DNA of 60,585 nt from Chara braunii (GCA_003427395.1 BFEA01000382.1:591597-652181); one strand, 5' to 3'. Counted from the first letter of the stretch, positions 1 to 11,030 are shown. Numbers and translations: made by a program. Notes: generated from the sequence alone by a model not told the origin.

Positions 1-240
1 GGGGGTGCAGGGCCCGGGTGCCGGGGCCGGGAGGGTGCGGGGACCTGGGGTCCGGGGCTAGGGTCGGCGGGCGTCCCGGGGGCAAGGCCGGGTTGCTGGG
101 TGCCGGGGCCGGGGTCCCGCGGGGGTGCCGGGGGTCGGGCGGGCGCGGGGGTCTTCAGCGGGGTCCGGGGGTCGGCGCCCCCGCGGGAGGGGGTCCGGGG
201 GTGAAATCCCGGCCCCGGCTTTGCCCCCGGGGGTCCCCGG
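1..240. repeat. G-rich low-complexity tract
   Basis: The plus strand is built from degenerate GGGGGTGCCGGGG-type words with many runs of three to five G, unlike the sequence after about position 243. Read on the minus strand in the frame of the adjoining ORF3, it gives a stop-free Pro/Gly/Ala-rich peptide. It may be the low-complexity C-terminus of ORF3 or unrelated DNA joined at about 243. The window edge cuts it, so the true extent is unknown. It could form G-quadruplexes. Confidence 0.6.
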
Positions 241-2456
241 GTGACAACCCTGACTGCCTCAATGAGCACGTCTATAGATCCCTCTGCCGAGCCCTGAGCT
301 GGCTCACTGCTGGATGGTGGTAGCCCCTCCTCAATTGCCAAAGGTATGACTGGGCCCGCCGCTGCTATAGGTAGCGTCGCGAGCTCAGTAGGGGCTCTAA
401 ACTCGAAGGCCTCTCTCTCTGCCTCCCTCTGGGCTCTCGCCTTCTCTGGCTCCAGGATAACTCTCCCCATAGGTGGCTCCTAGCGAGTCTCTGCTGCAGA
501 TGGCTGTCCGGGCAAACCATGTCCTGGCTACCTCTGCTCTCCCTGCCGACTGCTCTCTGTCTTGTCCGCCTTTCCCTGAGATCGCTGCCTCAGGCTCTCG
601 ATGATAGCTGCCTGGCTGGCCATCAATGCCCTGAGTTCCTGGATTTCCACCTCCATAGCCTCCAGTCGTACCCCCTGGCCTGCTTCCTTTATCTTCTTTC
701 CTGCCAGATCGCTCTCCAATAGCAATTGTCGGTCAAAAGTTGTATTGGCCAGGAGCTTGATCTTGCGATCCAACCTTTCTTCTGCCTTCCTTGCCACCCT
801 AAACCCCGCTCTGGTTAGCGAAGGAAGCTCCTCTCCTCTCTGCTCCTAGAAGTCCCTCCACATCTCAGGGATCTCTGGGGCCTTAGCTGGCTCGCTGGGT
901 GGCTGACCCGGGAGCGCCCCTGCTGCCTCCAATCTCTGCCTCTCCTGCTGCTGCTCCGGAAGTTCCCCCGCTGCCTCCAACCTCTGCCTCTCCTGCCATA
1001 TCTCTTCTATCCTCCTGGTTCTTCTTGCCCTCTTTTCTTCGCCTGTCTCTCCAGCCGGCGCCCTTTCCCTTGTGCGGAGGTCAACCCTCTTTGGGATTTC
1101 TGCCTCCATTTCCTTCTCGGGTTGGCATGGCTCCTGGCGCGGCTCTGCAAGTGTTGGCTCCTCCAGGTCTGGGTGCTCTAGGGCATGGGCTGCTAGGTGC
1201 CTGTCGATCAGGGTCAAGGCTTCTCTCCTGACAGCTGCCCTCTTTCTCCTTTTTTCTGCCTTGCTCTCTGGCGAAGGAGCCTTTCTTGATGAAGGCAATG
1301 GGGCCTCTTCCCTTTGCAACTCCTTCTCTCCTGACTGGCGCATGCTCCCAGGTGCATCTCCAAGTCTCAAGCCTACTGCTGGCGTCTGAGGGGGCGTGTC
1401 TTCTCCAACCTCTATCACTTCCTTCCCTGCACGTCTCCCCCCATGGCCTAGCCCTCTCTCTTGCTGAGTATCTCGGACCTCCTCTCGTGGTATCTCCTCA
1501 TGTGGCGCCTCCTCTCGTGGCACCTCCTCTCGTGGCACCTCCTCTCGTGGCACCTCCTCTCGTGGCACCTCCTCTGCCGGTGCCTCCTCTACCGGTCCTT
1601 CACGTTCCTCATCTCGAGGCGACGTTCTCCACCGAGAGATATCCAAATGTGCCTCCAACTCCCTCAAAGGCCCCTCAGACGCTGGGGGCTCCTCCTGCAC
1701 GCGTGCTGGCGACCTCCTCAATCCTCCTGCGGTAAATCGGTGGAACTCCACTGCTCCCAACCCACACTCAGGGTATGGTCCTCGCTCCTCAGCCTCTGGC
1801 TCCGGCTCTGGTTCCGCCTCTCTCCTAGCTAGGGCCTTCCGTCCTCCTCGAGATGGCCTCGCCTCCCTGGGCTCAGGGTCCCTCTGCCTCTGACTCCTCA
1901 GATGCCTCTCAACTATGGGCTGAGGGGGCTCTGGCCGTCGAAAGGCCTCTCTCAGATGTGCCCTGCAGCTCTCCCAGTCTCGGGCCATGTCTCTGACCTG
2001 CTTAGACAGTGCCCTCTCTGCCTTTCTGGTCTAGAGGGGTAACGTCCTCGCCCACTCATCTCTTGGTGTACCCTGCCCCTGCATGAACCACTCAAAAGCA
2101 AGGATAAAGTCTGCCGCATTTCCGATCTCTAGGCGGATCGGCCTGCCATCTGGTCCCACGGGCGAAGGTCGCAGCTCCTGCATCCTCATCTCCACCTCCT
2201 GCCTCGTCGTCGCCTCCCTACGAATCCTGGTAATGGGCTCCTCAAACCTGCCTGCTCCCCTTAGTCTCTCAATCGCCTGGGCCACGATCCAGCCCATACG
2301 CCTCGCATGATCCCAAAAGTTGTCCAGGAATAGCTTGATGTCCCCATCATCGTACACCAGAGTACTCTCTCAATGGCGAGGCCCATGCCGCTCATATCCT
2401 CCTGATGCTCCCAACGGCCTCCGAGGCGGTCGTGTCCCCCTCCCTCCTCTTGGCAT
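241..2456 (-). pseudogene. Third ORF of element 1, downstream of integrase, Glu/Pro-rich
   Basis: A single minus-strand frame runs from an ATG at 2456 to at least 241, broken by in-frame stops at 2370 (TGA), 2031 (TAG), 846 (TAG), 528 (TAG) and 480 (TAG). The first 140 residues are globular-looking and carry FLDNFWDHARRMGW and FEWFMQGQG. The middle, to about residue 560, is highly charged, Glu/Arg/Pro-rich, with repeated PREEV units. The last part has heptad-like coiled-coil sequence (about 600-797). I see no signal peptide and no membrane segment, so it does not look like an envelope protein. It starts about 230 bp after integrase in another frame. Extra ORFs after pol are known in some plant gypsy lineages; the function of this one is unknown. 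Confidence 0.6.
1485..1590. repeat. 15-bp tandem repeat inside ORF3
   Basis: About five copies of CCTCCTCTCGTGGCA, with diverged copies on either side. On the minus strand each 15-bp unit encodes a five-residue unit, P-R-E-E-V or P-R-E-E-A. The unit is a multiple of three, so copy-number change keeps the frame open, as expected if the tract expanded while coding. Confidence 0.8.
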
Positions 2457-2689
2457 GGTTGTCTTCGTAAAGTCAGACCTGCACAACAGGCGAAGGAGAC
2501 AACGGGCAGACATTGGGGTAAGCAAACATGTGATAATCAAGCAAGCTCAGACCAGACCATACTCATGCATCATACAACCTATCCGACCTACATTACCTAT
2601 CGCTTCTTAACTAGAGGTAGTCAGGTCGTCTCTCTTACCTCTTCTCTCGCCACAAATTTCTTCAATCGCGTTCCAGATACCCAATCCTT

Positions 2690-4195
2690 TCACTCAGTCC
2701 CATTCAATTCCTCAATCTGGTACGCTCCGAAGTCTCCTACCCGTACGATCCGGTAGGGACCTAACCACCTCTTATCAAGTATCCTGGACCACTGCTTTTC
2801 CAGCGATGAATCGTAGAGAAGCACGACGTCCCCAACTGCCAGAGGTACTTTCCTCACCCGAGCAGACTGATCCCATCGAGTCTTATCATCCATACGACTT
2901 CTAGCCACTTGATCGGATGCCTCTTGGATCCTTTCCTCTATTGCTCCTATCTGTCGCGCCTGAATGTCGAGCAATTCCTCAGAGGACAGGTCGACTTCCA
3001 AATCCTGGCGCCTCCAAGTTTTAAGAAAACTCTCGATAGGGAAGGTGGTGTGTCTTCCATACCACAGCGTCGCAGGTGCGTACTTGGTGGATCTTTTCAC
3101 TGTAATGTTCTCGACAAAGAATGTTGCCCTCAGGTATCTTGGCCATTGATTAGGCCTGCCTTTGGTCCACTTAGCCAGGAGGCTCGTAGTGGTACTATGT
3201 CCTCTCTCTACAGGAACATTTGCCTGGGGGTGCACGGCCGTGGTGTAGTTAGCTACTACACCATACCTTGATAACAACTCCTGCACCTCCTGGCAAGTAA
3301 ATTTTGATCCCTTGTCCATTACGAACTCCCTGACGAAAGGATAACGCAGGTAGTACTCCTCGATGCACCTAACCAAGACTGAACCCGTCTTGGTACGAAT
3401 GGCACGCCCATCTACGAAGCCAGACAAGTTATCGCGTGCATCTAAGATGTAGTTATAGCCTTGATCCCCAAGCGGCATGAAAAGTAGATCGAGATGCACT
3501 ACATCCCCCACCTCTCGCTCTAGCCTTGGACGCAACTGCTCTCCTTGCCTCAAACAAGATCTCTCCTGGCAGGGTACGCAGGATCGACAGAATTTCCCGA
3601 CCATGTCCATCATCCCATCCCAGTAGCACAACTCACTTATCTTGGCATATGTGGCTTGCACCCCTCAATGACCTTCTGCAATGCCATCATGAAGCGCTGC
3701 TACGACGTCGATCTGACGATTCCTACCTCAGACGACTCTCCTGGGATTCCCCACTTCTCTTCTTACGAAAAGATGGCCATCTCGCACTAAGTAGCGCTGC
3801 ACCATCCTCTGAGCCCTATCGCTTGCATCCCTTAGCCGCATCTCTCAAGACAAGAGAAGCCCCAGCTCTAGGTAGATCCCATCATATTCTTCTGCATGAA
3901 AGGCCTCATTAATCTCCCCTTCCTCGAACTCGTCGTCCTGGCTCTCGGGCACTTCGTCCATATTCCCTGTTGAGTTCAACGATCCTGACTGGTCGAGGCT
4001 TTCCTGCAATAGCATGTTGACGAGGAGATACATTCCTCCCATCAGATCCTCATGCCGTTCTACCATGCCTGGTCCTTCCTCGATCGTCCTCATGTCTTCC
4101 ACTAGACTATGCGAATTGGACAGCGCCAACTCCATCATCCACTGAACATCCTTACCTCCCCAAGGATCTTCTTCTTCAAAGGGTTTGAGGAGTAA
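2690..4195 (-). pseudogene. Element 1 integrase with N-terminal linker
   Basis: One frame with in-frame stops at 3845, 3728 and 3665 (all TGA). An acidic linker (about 4138-3850) precedes the HHCC zinc-binding region: the His pair is in LHDGIAEGH and the Cys pair in CRSCVPC. The catalytic core keeps Asp in VVHLDLL, Asp in VMDKGSKF and Glu in PVERGH; I count exactly 35 residues between the second Asp and the Glu, the D,D(35)E spacing. A C-terminal segment with VGDVVLLYDSS and KRWLGPYRI matches the usual gypsy integrase C-terminal fold. I see no chromodomain. The family joins element cDNA to host DNA. The stop at 3665 is best explained as CGA to TGA. Confidence 0.85.
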
Positions 4196-4840
4196 CTATG
4201 CCCTCCTTTCGTATCCACTCAGTGCTTGCCAAATAGGATAGCCCACACAACTAGGCACCCGCGGCGACCACTTGTTGATATGGAGACGGACATCTTCCTG
4301 CTGATCCAGGAATCCATCAACTGGGGGCGTATTCTCTACCGCCTCTCCTGTCTGGTTATCCCAGTTGATACGACTCAGCCCGTCCGCCCGGTTCTTGCTA
4401 CCAGGAATGCGCTCCAACTCGAAGTTAAACATCCAGATGTACGCCAGCCATCTGGCAACCGTCGGATCCGATGGAAAGTAATTCCTTAGAGAGTACGCGA
4501 GGGCGGTCGGGTCCACTCTCAAAATAAACCTTCTGCCGAAGATGTAGTTCCGGAAGATCCGTAGACATTGGAGAACAGCAAGGGTCTCCCTTTGGAACTG
4601 AGAGTAGTTTCTCTCTGTCGTACAGAGAGTCCGGCTCTGAAATTGCAAGGGTGTTTCCTTTCCTTCCATGTCTGCCTGAATTAGAACTCCCCCTAAGGCA
4701 GTTGGCCCCGCATCCGTTTCGACAATGAAGGGTCGCGTCTCCGTGGCATCATAATCTGGCGCCCCTAATACCAACCCTCCCTCTCGAAACTCCTCCTTCA
4801 TTCTGGCCACTACCTCTTCTTGCTCTTCACCCCAACCCCA
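4196..4840 (-). pseudogene. Element 1 RNase H domain
   Basis: This segment is in frame with the RT upstream (separated by TAA at 4841) and the integrase downstream (TAG at 4196). It reads FIVETDAGPTALGGVL (first catalytic Asp), FQRETLAVLQCL (Glu), LRVDPTALAY (Asp) and GSKNRADGLSRI (last Asp), the standard gypsy RNase H order. The enzyme would remove template RNA during reverse transcription. The four acidic positions look intact although the reading frame is interrupted on both sides. Confidence 0.85.
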
Positions 4841-6127
4841 TTATTGATCCTGACGGGCTAACTTCCTTAGGTGTTCAGTCTTAGCGGCGAAGTTCTTGAC
4901 GAAGGCCCTCCAAAATCCACACGTACCAAGGAAGCTCCTGACATCAGTTATTGAGTGGAACGAAACTGGCCACTTAGTCATCTTGTCCGTCTTTTTCACA
5001 TCCGGCCTTCGGCCCCTCTCGCTGCAGACGAACCCCAAGATAGTCGCTTCCCTCATGCAGTGTCTGGATTTGGCCCCGCTCGCCGTGAGGTTATGCTCCT
5101 CGAGCAGGCTCAGAACCTTTTCGAGGTCCTGGATGTGCTTCCAAACAAAGCGCTTTACCCCTGGCAAGACTTCGTCGCTCTCCTTCACTGTCGGCCCCTT
5201 CACCGCCAAATCATCGATGTACGGCTGTGTGATATGAGGGCTGACTAACTGCATAACCCGAATCATGGCCCGTTGGACCATTGTTACCGCGTTGGTCCAC
5301 CCTTGTGCGGCCACGTTCATGTGGATTAATCCTCGCGGCGTGTGCATAGGCGTCACCAGCCTGTGCGGCGGGTAGACCGGAAACTGATCATATCATGAGT
5401 TAAGGTCTATAAGTGAGATTATAGGCCTTCCAGCACAGGATTCTGATAGAGCATACGCATTTGGCAGTCCTCCAGCGTCCCACACGGTCACCGCATTCAG
5501 CCTCTGCAAATCTTGCACCCACCGCAGCGTCCCGTTAGGCTTGATGAAGCAGAACCACGGGGACGCATACGGCCCACTCGAATAGTCGGCGACGTGCGTA
5601 CGTATCTTGCCGTCGAGGTAATCCACCACCTTCTTCTCCTCGTCAGGATTAGGATATCGCGCCCCTTGCATGTTCCAAGGCTCGTGTAGCACGGTATGGA
5701 TGCGGATCATACGTATTTTGTCCACATCCAGCATGCCACGCTCCTCGTCACTAAACGCATAGGCGTTGTGCCTCCTCTTCATCAACTCCACCATCAATGT
5801 CTGCTCCTGAGGCAGTAGGAAGTTGGGCTCCCCTATAATCAACTCCCCTTCATTCCCTTCGTTGATACGACATGGTCCTGCTAAAGCGCTCTCCCTCATT
5901 CGCCGTATCAACCCTCGTTCCCTCTCGTAATATGCTTCCTCGTCCTCTGTAACGAGGACGGAAACCGGGCGGCACTTCTTGTCTACCGTCTTGTACCGCC
6001 TTTGGGAACCCTGCTTGAGCCGTCCCCTAAAAAAGGTCGACTCACAGATTGCGCCTGCGCGGACGCGGGGTTTCTCCTTCCGTCCGGAAGACGATATACC
6101 ATCTCCAATCTCCCCGTCTCGGGGCAT
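4841..6127 (-). pseudogene. Element 1 reverse transcriptase
   Basis: Gypsy RT with the substrate-binding region FIKPNGTLRWVQDLQRLN, the first catalytic Asp in SLIDLN (about 5405) and the YIDD box in PYIDDLAVKG (about 5206-5222). After the RT, the VRSFLGTCGFWRAFVKNF block leads to the connection domain. A TGA at 5393-5395 sits exactly where the family has Gly in LNSGYDQ, two residues after the first Asp motif; the frame stays open on both sides, so this is a single nonsense change. At the 5' end (near 6127) the frame differs by one step from the protease frame, implying one small indel. Confidence 0.88.
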
Positions 6128-7377
6128 TCCAGGACCTGCTCCCTCAAGGCTTGGATGGCATCCGGATCCGCCATCTCATGTGCAGCCACCAAGTCCATGG
6201 CCTTTCCGACGTCCGATAGGCTAAGGGAAAACGCTTTCACCTCCTCTTCTCCTTTCGGCTCCGCCCGAAGCCTCCGGCGCTCGCCCTCCGACTCTTCGAT
6301 CGTGAAGGATCCTGGGTTGGGCCGGTTCCTTATACTCCTTGGTCCTGTGTTTCTGCATGTAATTATATCGTAATTCCCGCAGGCAGGGTCGCATAGGAGG
6401 AGAATTAACGTCCTGTCATTCTTATTGAACATCAAGGTCTTCGTCCTACTCAGGAATGACCTCCCTAGGAGGATTCCGTGATCCACGTCCGGCATAATGA
6501 AGAAACAAGCCCGGGCCTTCACCTTTCCAACCTCGATGAGTACATTTGAGGCTGTCCCACAAAATACGGCCTTGCAGCTGGCTCCATGCAGAATACCGCA
6601 GTCAGAATGGTTTATATCTAGCCCGAATTTGATCGCGTCCGCCTCCCGGATAATGTTCATCTCCGCCCCAGTGTCCACCATTGTTGTGCACTTGGAACCC
6701 TTCACCACCAAATCCACTGTGCCGCAGGCTACACACTTCGAGTCCATTTTCGTACCCGACTCCGCCCACTCAGCCTCCTTGGGCAGGATCGTACCCAGAT
6801 GGACATTGGGCACCAGGCGCCGCGACAATCTCCCCTTCAGTTCATCGCGGAGCCGCGGGGCCGACGCTAGGATTTCCTTCAGGGTCATGAGGTCATTATG
6901 CCCTTCCAGCAGCTGGTCGATCACTTTCTCTACGTCAAATCCCTCTTCCAACCGAACCGCGTACTTCTTCCTTTTGGGTGGTCCGTCACGTATGACCGAC
7001 TTTGCCTCTCCCCTGGTCCCCTTTTTCCTTGCCCGCTGCTCCGCTCTCTGATCCTCTTCTCGACGCAGCCTCTCGTCTTCTTCCTCTTCATCATCGTCAT
7101 CCTCAACTTTCATTGCCTCTTTCCATTTTCCTGGTTCGGGCTCCCTTCTCGGAGGTTCTTGGTTGGCACTGGCATTGGCTTGACTTCTCGTTCGTGCTGC
7201 CTGTGCTTGCCGGGCCTGCGGAGTGAGGGGTCTCCCCATCATTCCCGATTGAGGGCACGACCCCACCACATTTACTCCGGGTCGCCCAGGCGCTGACTCC
7301 GGGCCGGAGTCATAGAGGAACACCTTGGGGATGCTAGACCTCCATCTCTTTACTCCGTCGCAGAGGTCTACCAACTT
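5983..7377 (-). pseudogene. Element 1 aspartic protease region
   Basis: Same frame as gag, separated from it by a TAG at 7378. A charged linker with Glu/Asp runs is followed by the retropepsin-type protease: active-site D-T-G in MVDTGAEMNII (Asp codon 6673-6675) and the second conserved block HGILLGRSFL. It would process the gag-pol polyprotein. The frame ends at 5983; the true continuation into RT moves to another frame near 6127. The catalytic D-T-G is intact. Confidence 0.82.
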
Positions 7378-9165
7378 CTACTGGTACCTTCCCACCTTGT
7401 TCAGTAGGTCCTCCATCTTCCTCAATAAAACGGATGACGATTCCATCCTTCTTTCCTCGTCTTCATCATCCGATTCGATGATTATGGGCTCTTCCCTCCT
7501 ACTTCCTCCACGTGGTCCTTGAGTCACTTCCTCATCGCTCCCCACTTCCTCTACCCCAATCGGTGGTTTCTCCTTTTCCGGCCATAGCTTGAACGTGGCA
7601 GGGGGTGGCGGCCCGGCTGCCGCCCTTCGTTGGGCTTCCGCTCTCACTCCTCCAAGCCTTCTGTCAATGGTCTTCCCAAACTCATCGTAAATGTTCCCAT
7701 CCATGGTGGAGGAGATCAGCCCGCTCCTCTCGTCTTCCCGTCTTAAGTTACAAAACCTTATGGTGTGGCCTTGCTGGTCACAATGCTGGCAGATGGCCAT
7801 CCTCCAGTCAAAACGGGGTCTCCCATACCCCTGACTTCCCTGATCCCCCTAGCCTTGATACCCCTGGCCTGGGTACCCTTGGCCTTGATTCCCCTGGCCT
7901 TGGTACACCTGGCCTTGGTTTCTTCGGCCTTGACTATTCCATTGCCATCCTCTTCCGCCGCCATTCCTGCCTCTCCCCCTTTCTCCATCCCTCCCTCTGT
8001 TGCCTTGATTGCCCTGCCCCTGGTTCCCACCTCCAGCCACGCTTCCCTATGAATTGGGAGCAGGTGACGGCGGCGGGGCCACAGGTTGGGCCTGCGCTGC
8101 GGGGTAGATGGGTGGCGCCATACTCATTTGTGGTCCGGCTATTGGCGGCGGTCTACCCCATGGCAGAATCGCATTGATCACCGGCCAGGGCCACTGTCCG
8201 TAGGAGGGTGCCCCTCCTTGCGAGGGGCCCGCACTAGACGAGGGCGCCGCCACACTTGGAGGAGCCGCCGCCACCGCCTGAGGCGCCTGCGCTTTTCCTG
8301 ATCCCTGTCCGCCCTGTGCCAAGTTACGCACTTTGCGCTGGGCCTTCGTCAGGCGTTGCGGCACCGACTCTTCCTCTTCCCAGAGCTCCTCCTGAACAAC
8401 CTCCTCTATCACCGGCTCCGTTCCTTTCACTTGGACAGCCGTTACTACCCTCCTTTGCACCACCGGCTCTGTCGCATACCCCAGCTGTGCCAATACGTCA
8501 GTAACAATCCTTGTTACCCCCAGGGTCCCAGAAGCGGTCACATCTCTTTCCTTTCTCTTCTGCCTTTGCAGGCGTACCTGACGTTGCTCTACCTGGTCCA
8601 AACACCCAACGTCCACCCCTCTGTCAATTGTGGCCCAGTTGAGCTTGGTGCTACCCCCTCCATGTCTCGTCAACTCGACGGCCTCCGATGCCGTGAGTAG
8701 CCCTAGGAAAATGGCGCACTGTGCTTTCTCCGAAATCCCATGGACCTTCCGCGCCCTCTTTTTAAATTCTTGAACAAAGGCCCCTATCGTTGTAAGATCC
8801 TCTTTGTTCATTGCCTCGAGGTCCGCAGTGGTCAATAGTCCATCTCCCAGCCTGTACTTCCTCTGCATTCCCTCCTTGAATCTTTCCCAGCTACCTTGGG
8901 CTGCATCTATAACTTTCTTTACTTCTTGGTGGTAGCTGTGGAGAACGTACTGGAGAATGCGCTGAAATTTTACAACATCCGACCGCGCGACCAGAGCTTG
9001 TTCCACCCGCTCCAACCATTCTGAGTCTCTCTCCCCACAAAAATGGAAGGTATCGACCTTGGGGATATTGCTCGGATTTCTTTCATGCCTGTCAATAGCC
9101 GCGATAAGGTCATCGAGCGTCAGACCTTTCTTGGGAGCACCTGACGCGCCGCCGCCCTGCGACAT
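7378..9165 (-). pseudogene. Element 1 gag with CCHC zinc knuckle
   Basis: The frame starts at ATG 9165, about 300 bp inside the LTR end. The first 220 residues look like a retrotransposon gag capsid, with FHFCGERDSEWLERVEQAL and WERFKEGMQRKYRLGDG. A Pro/Ala/Gln-rich region follows, then TAG at 8047, a glycine/glutamine repeat (NQGQGNQG, about 8040-7850), TAG at 7849 and a nucleocapsid knuckle CQHCDQQGHTIRFC (C-x2-C-x4-H-x4-C, about 7790). All pieces are in one frame, so they are one gag interrupted by two stops. Gag would assemble the particle and bind element RNA. Confidence 0.85.
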
Positions 9166-9186
9166 CTTGACAGACTCTCCTCCTCA

Positions 9187-9467
9187 AGCTCCCTGATAAG
9201 AGAAAAACAAGCACACCCCTTTATTCAGCATTACACCTTGACCGGTCTATTCCTTCCGCTCTACCTAACTCTTACTGCATACTTTACCCAATGCTAACAC
9301 GATCGTCCGTCATACTTCCCCTAACTCAGGTAGGTAAACTTCCTCACCTATACTTGGTCATTACTTTTTCTTACATTCTCGTCATTCCGTTATGCCTTTT
9401 TTTTTTCTCCTATTCACTTCTCATACCCGGATGTCGTTCCACCAGGGACAACGGTAGGCTTTCCGTT
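9187..9467 (-). other. Leader between primer-binding site and gag of element 1
   Basis: Untranslated leader by position. Pyrimidine-rich on the plus strand, with no ORF or recognisable site. Confidence 0.5.
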
Positions 9468-9486
9468 ATCCCCGGCAACGGCGCCA
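9468..9486 (-). promoter_or_regulatory. Primer-binding site, tRNA-Asp type
   Basis: The minus strand reads TGGCGCCGTTGCCGGGGAT, two bases after an LTR end in ...CGACA. This matches a PBS I know from several plant gypsy elements (Athila-like), usually assigned to tRNA-Asp. A related site is at 46055-46074. Confidence 0.75.
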
Positions 9487-9488
9487 CC

Positions 9489-9860
9489 TGTCGCACGCAT
9501 CGGTCCGGCACCGCATCAGGGCAGCGCGAGACCCTCCCGGCTGCGTCACGCAGGAGTTGGTTTACATCCTTCGTCGCGAATATACATAGAGCTTCCATAA
9601 GCCGCTTTGGCTGAGTGCGCCAGCCATACCTCTCGCGAGCCCCTACGACAGGATAATGCCTACGCGAGGGACGACTAACATTCACATTACGGGAGCTGTC
9701 ACCTCCCTTCAGTGGGCGTATCCCCGTCGAGCTACCAGTCCACAGTACGAAAGTTAATCAGTTGCAATCGCAGAGGTGGACCAGCCGAGGGCGTTTCTCG
9801 TTCGCTGTAGCATAGGGGGTACGTGCGGTAATACGCCTATCAGACCTGCACGCGAACCGA
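9489..9860 (-). repeat. LTR 3' portion of element 1 (LTR-A)
   Basis: The reverse complement aligns along its length with 39300-39639. Shared words include GAAACGCCCTCGG/CAAACGCCCTCGG, GTAGCTC then GGGATACGCC, GGTGACAG and TCCTGCGTGAC. The last of these is 56 bp from the terminal CA. No promoter is certain. The outer end is not defined; similarity fades beyond about 9860. Confidence 0.65.
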
Positions 9861-9944
9861 CATCTTGGGGGGGCTGAAGTCCCGAGCGAGGCTCGTCGTC
9901 GGACGACTAGGACGCATCCCACACACCACGCCCACACCACTTTA

Positions 9945-9946
9945 CA

Positions 9947-9983
<37 letters not shown>
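9945..9983. repeat. (AC)n microsatellite
   Basis: Nearly pure AC dinucleotide run within the region upstream of LTR-A. Confidence 0.95.
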
Positions 9984-9986
<3 letters not shown>

Positions 9987-10984
9987 AAACGACACAACCC
10001 AAACAACGCGACAACGCTCCTAGCCTCTCGGTAGCCAACCCATAACTTTCCGGTGTGGAAAATAAATAAGCGTCGCGCGCGAGACTATATAAAACCGCGC
10101 GGACGCAGGGCCTACTCATATCGACTCGCAATGCAGGCGTACGCAAGCAGTCGCAACGATGGCGTACTATGTAGTGTTCATAATCAAGCGGTCCCCTGTG
10201 GATCCGAGTACCGCTTATGACACTCAAGTGTCAGACTCGAAGTGTCGTGAGGGTCTAATCCTTTACGACATTGCACGGCTGAAGGAATAGCCGTGCGGCC
10301 GCCGCGAGACCTCCGACTTTTGGTCAGAGCGTCTCGGTAGGCAAGGCAAATAGGCTTTGCACGAGAGGAAATCCCTCCCCTGCAGAGCCTAGGGCTTGGG
10401 ATGTCCTGGACAAGGACCTCGAATCCCGGCCCAGGACCAACGTCCGACTAAGAAAATCCTCAAGAAGGAAAGCAAAAATAAACGGAGAGGTCATCTCTGG
10501 GCCTCTCAGTCTTACCTTCTGAGTATCCCCTTTTGTACGGGGCCCCTTAACCCATGCAGACATCCACTCTACGTATACCCATGTATATATGTATATAAGG
10601 GGGAAGTATGTGACGATCACTTCTCAAAGTCTCATTGGGGTCCCTCACAGCGATACGTATATATGTGATCGCAGGCAACCAAATCCAGAATCTGATTCAT
10701 AGCACATACATGCAAATCACATCAACGAGTCAATCGACAACCCACGCACTACACGGAGTCAACCCCAACCATCTTCAACACTCATACCCCTCGCTTTAGC
10801 CATGCAAGCCCCAACCTCCTGTCCAACCAACCTTAAATAAAAACTCAGTACCTTTGTTAAATGACCATTCAATAAAAGTCCGGGTGAAACCTTAATGAAA
10901 CAATAAAAATCACCAGGGCTAAAGCCTTTTAGGTTGAGTGTGGAGGGTGAGTTGGAATTGAGTCGTAAACCGACGGATCGGCAA
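9984..10984. other. Noncoding; TATA-like boxes and one strong hairpin
   Basis: No gene seen. A plus-strand TATA-like box CTATATAAAA lies near 10085 and an alternating AT tract near 10580-10600. A perfect 8-bp stem, GCACGGCT (10273-10280) with AGCCGTGC (10289-10296), encloses an 8-base loop. It could be the distal part of the element 1 LTR. Confidence 0.4.
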
Positions 10985-11030
10985 CCGACCTGTTATCAGT
11001 GATAACAGATAATGATCCTCAAGGGATCAA
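10985..11030. repeat. Hairpin pair CTGTTATC/GATAACAG and TGATCC/GGATCA
   Basis: CTGTTATC (10990-10997) pairs perfectly with GATAACAG (11001-11008) over a three-base loop, and a second hairpin, TGATCC...GGATCA, follows at once. The first stem and its flank (CAACCGACCTGTTATC) recur in reverse orientation at 38720-38739. Confidence 0.7.

Larger units (their letters stand above)
241..9860 (-). mobile_element. Decayed Ty3/gypsy LTR retrotransposon (element 1)
   Basis: On the minus strand the order is LTR end (9489), primer-binding site (9468-9486), gag, CCHC knuckle, aspartic protease, RT, RNase H, integrase, then a third ORF. RT-RNase H before integrase is the gypsy (Metaviridae) order. From gag to the end of integrase only one frame change (about 6127) is needed, so the ancestor probably encoded one long polyprotein. 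In-frame stops in almost every domain show that this copy is dead. The 3' LTR is not recognisable and lies at or beyond the left edge. The outer LTR limit is set only by similarity to the LTR at 39.3 kb. Confidence 0.85.

Noticed and set aside
5393-5395. TGA as selenocysteine or programmed read-through in pol
   Set aside because: Other in-frame stops in the same element are TAA and TAG at conserved residues, so decay is simpler.
10396-10450. tRNA T-arm-like CTCGAATCCCGG
   Set aside because: No matching acceptor, D or anticodon arm around it.
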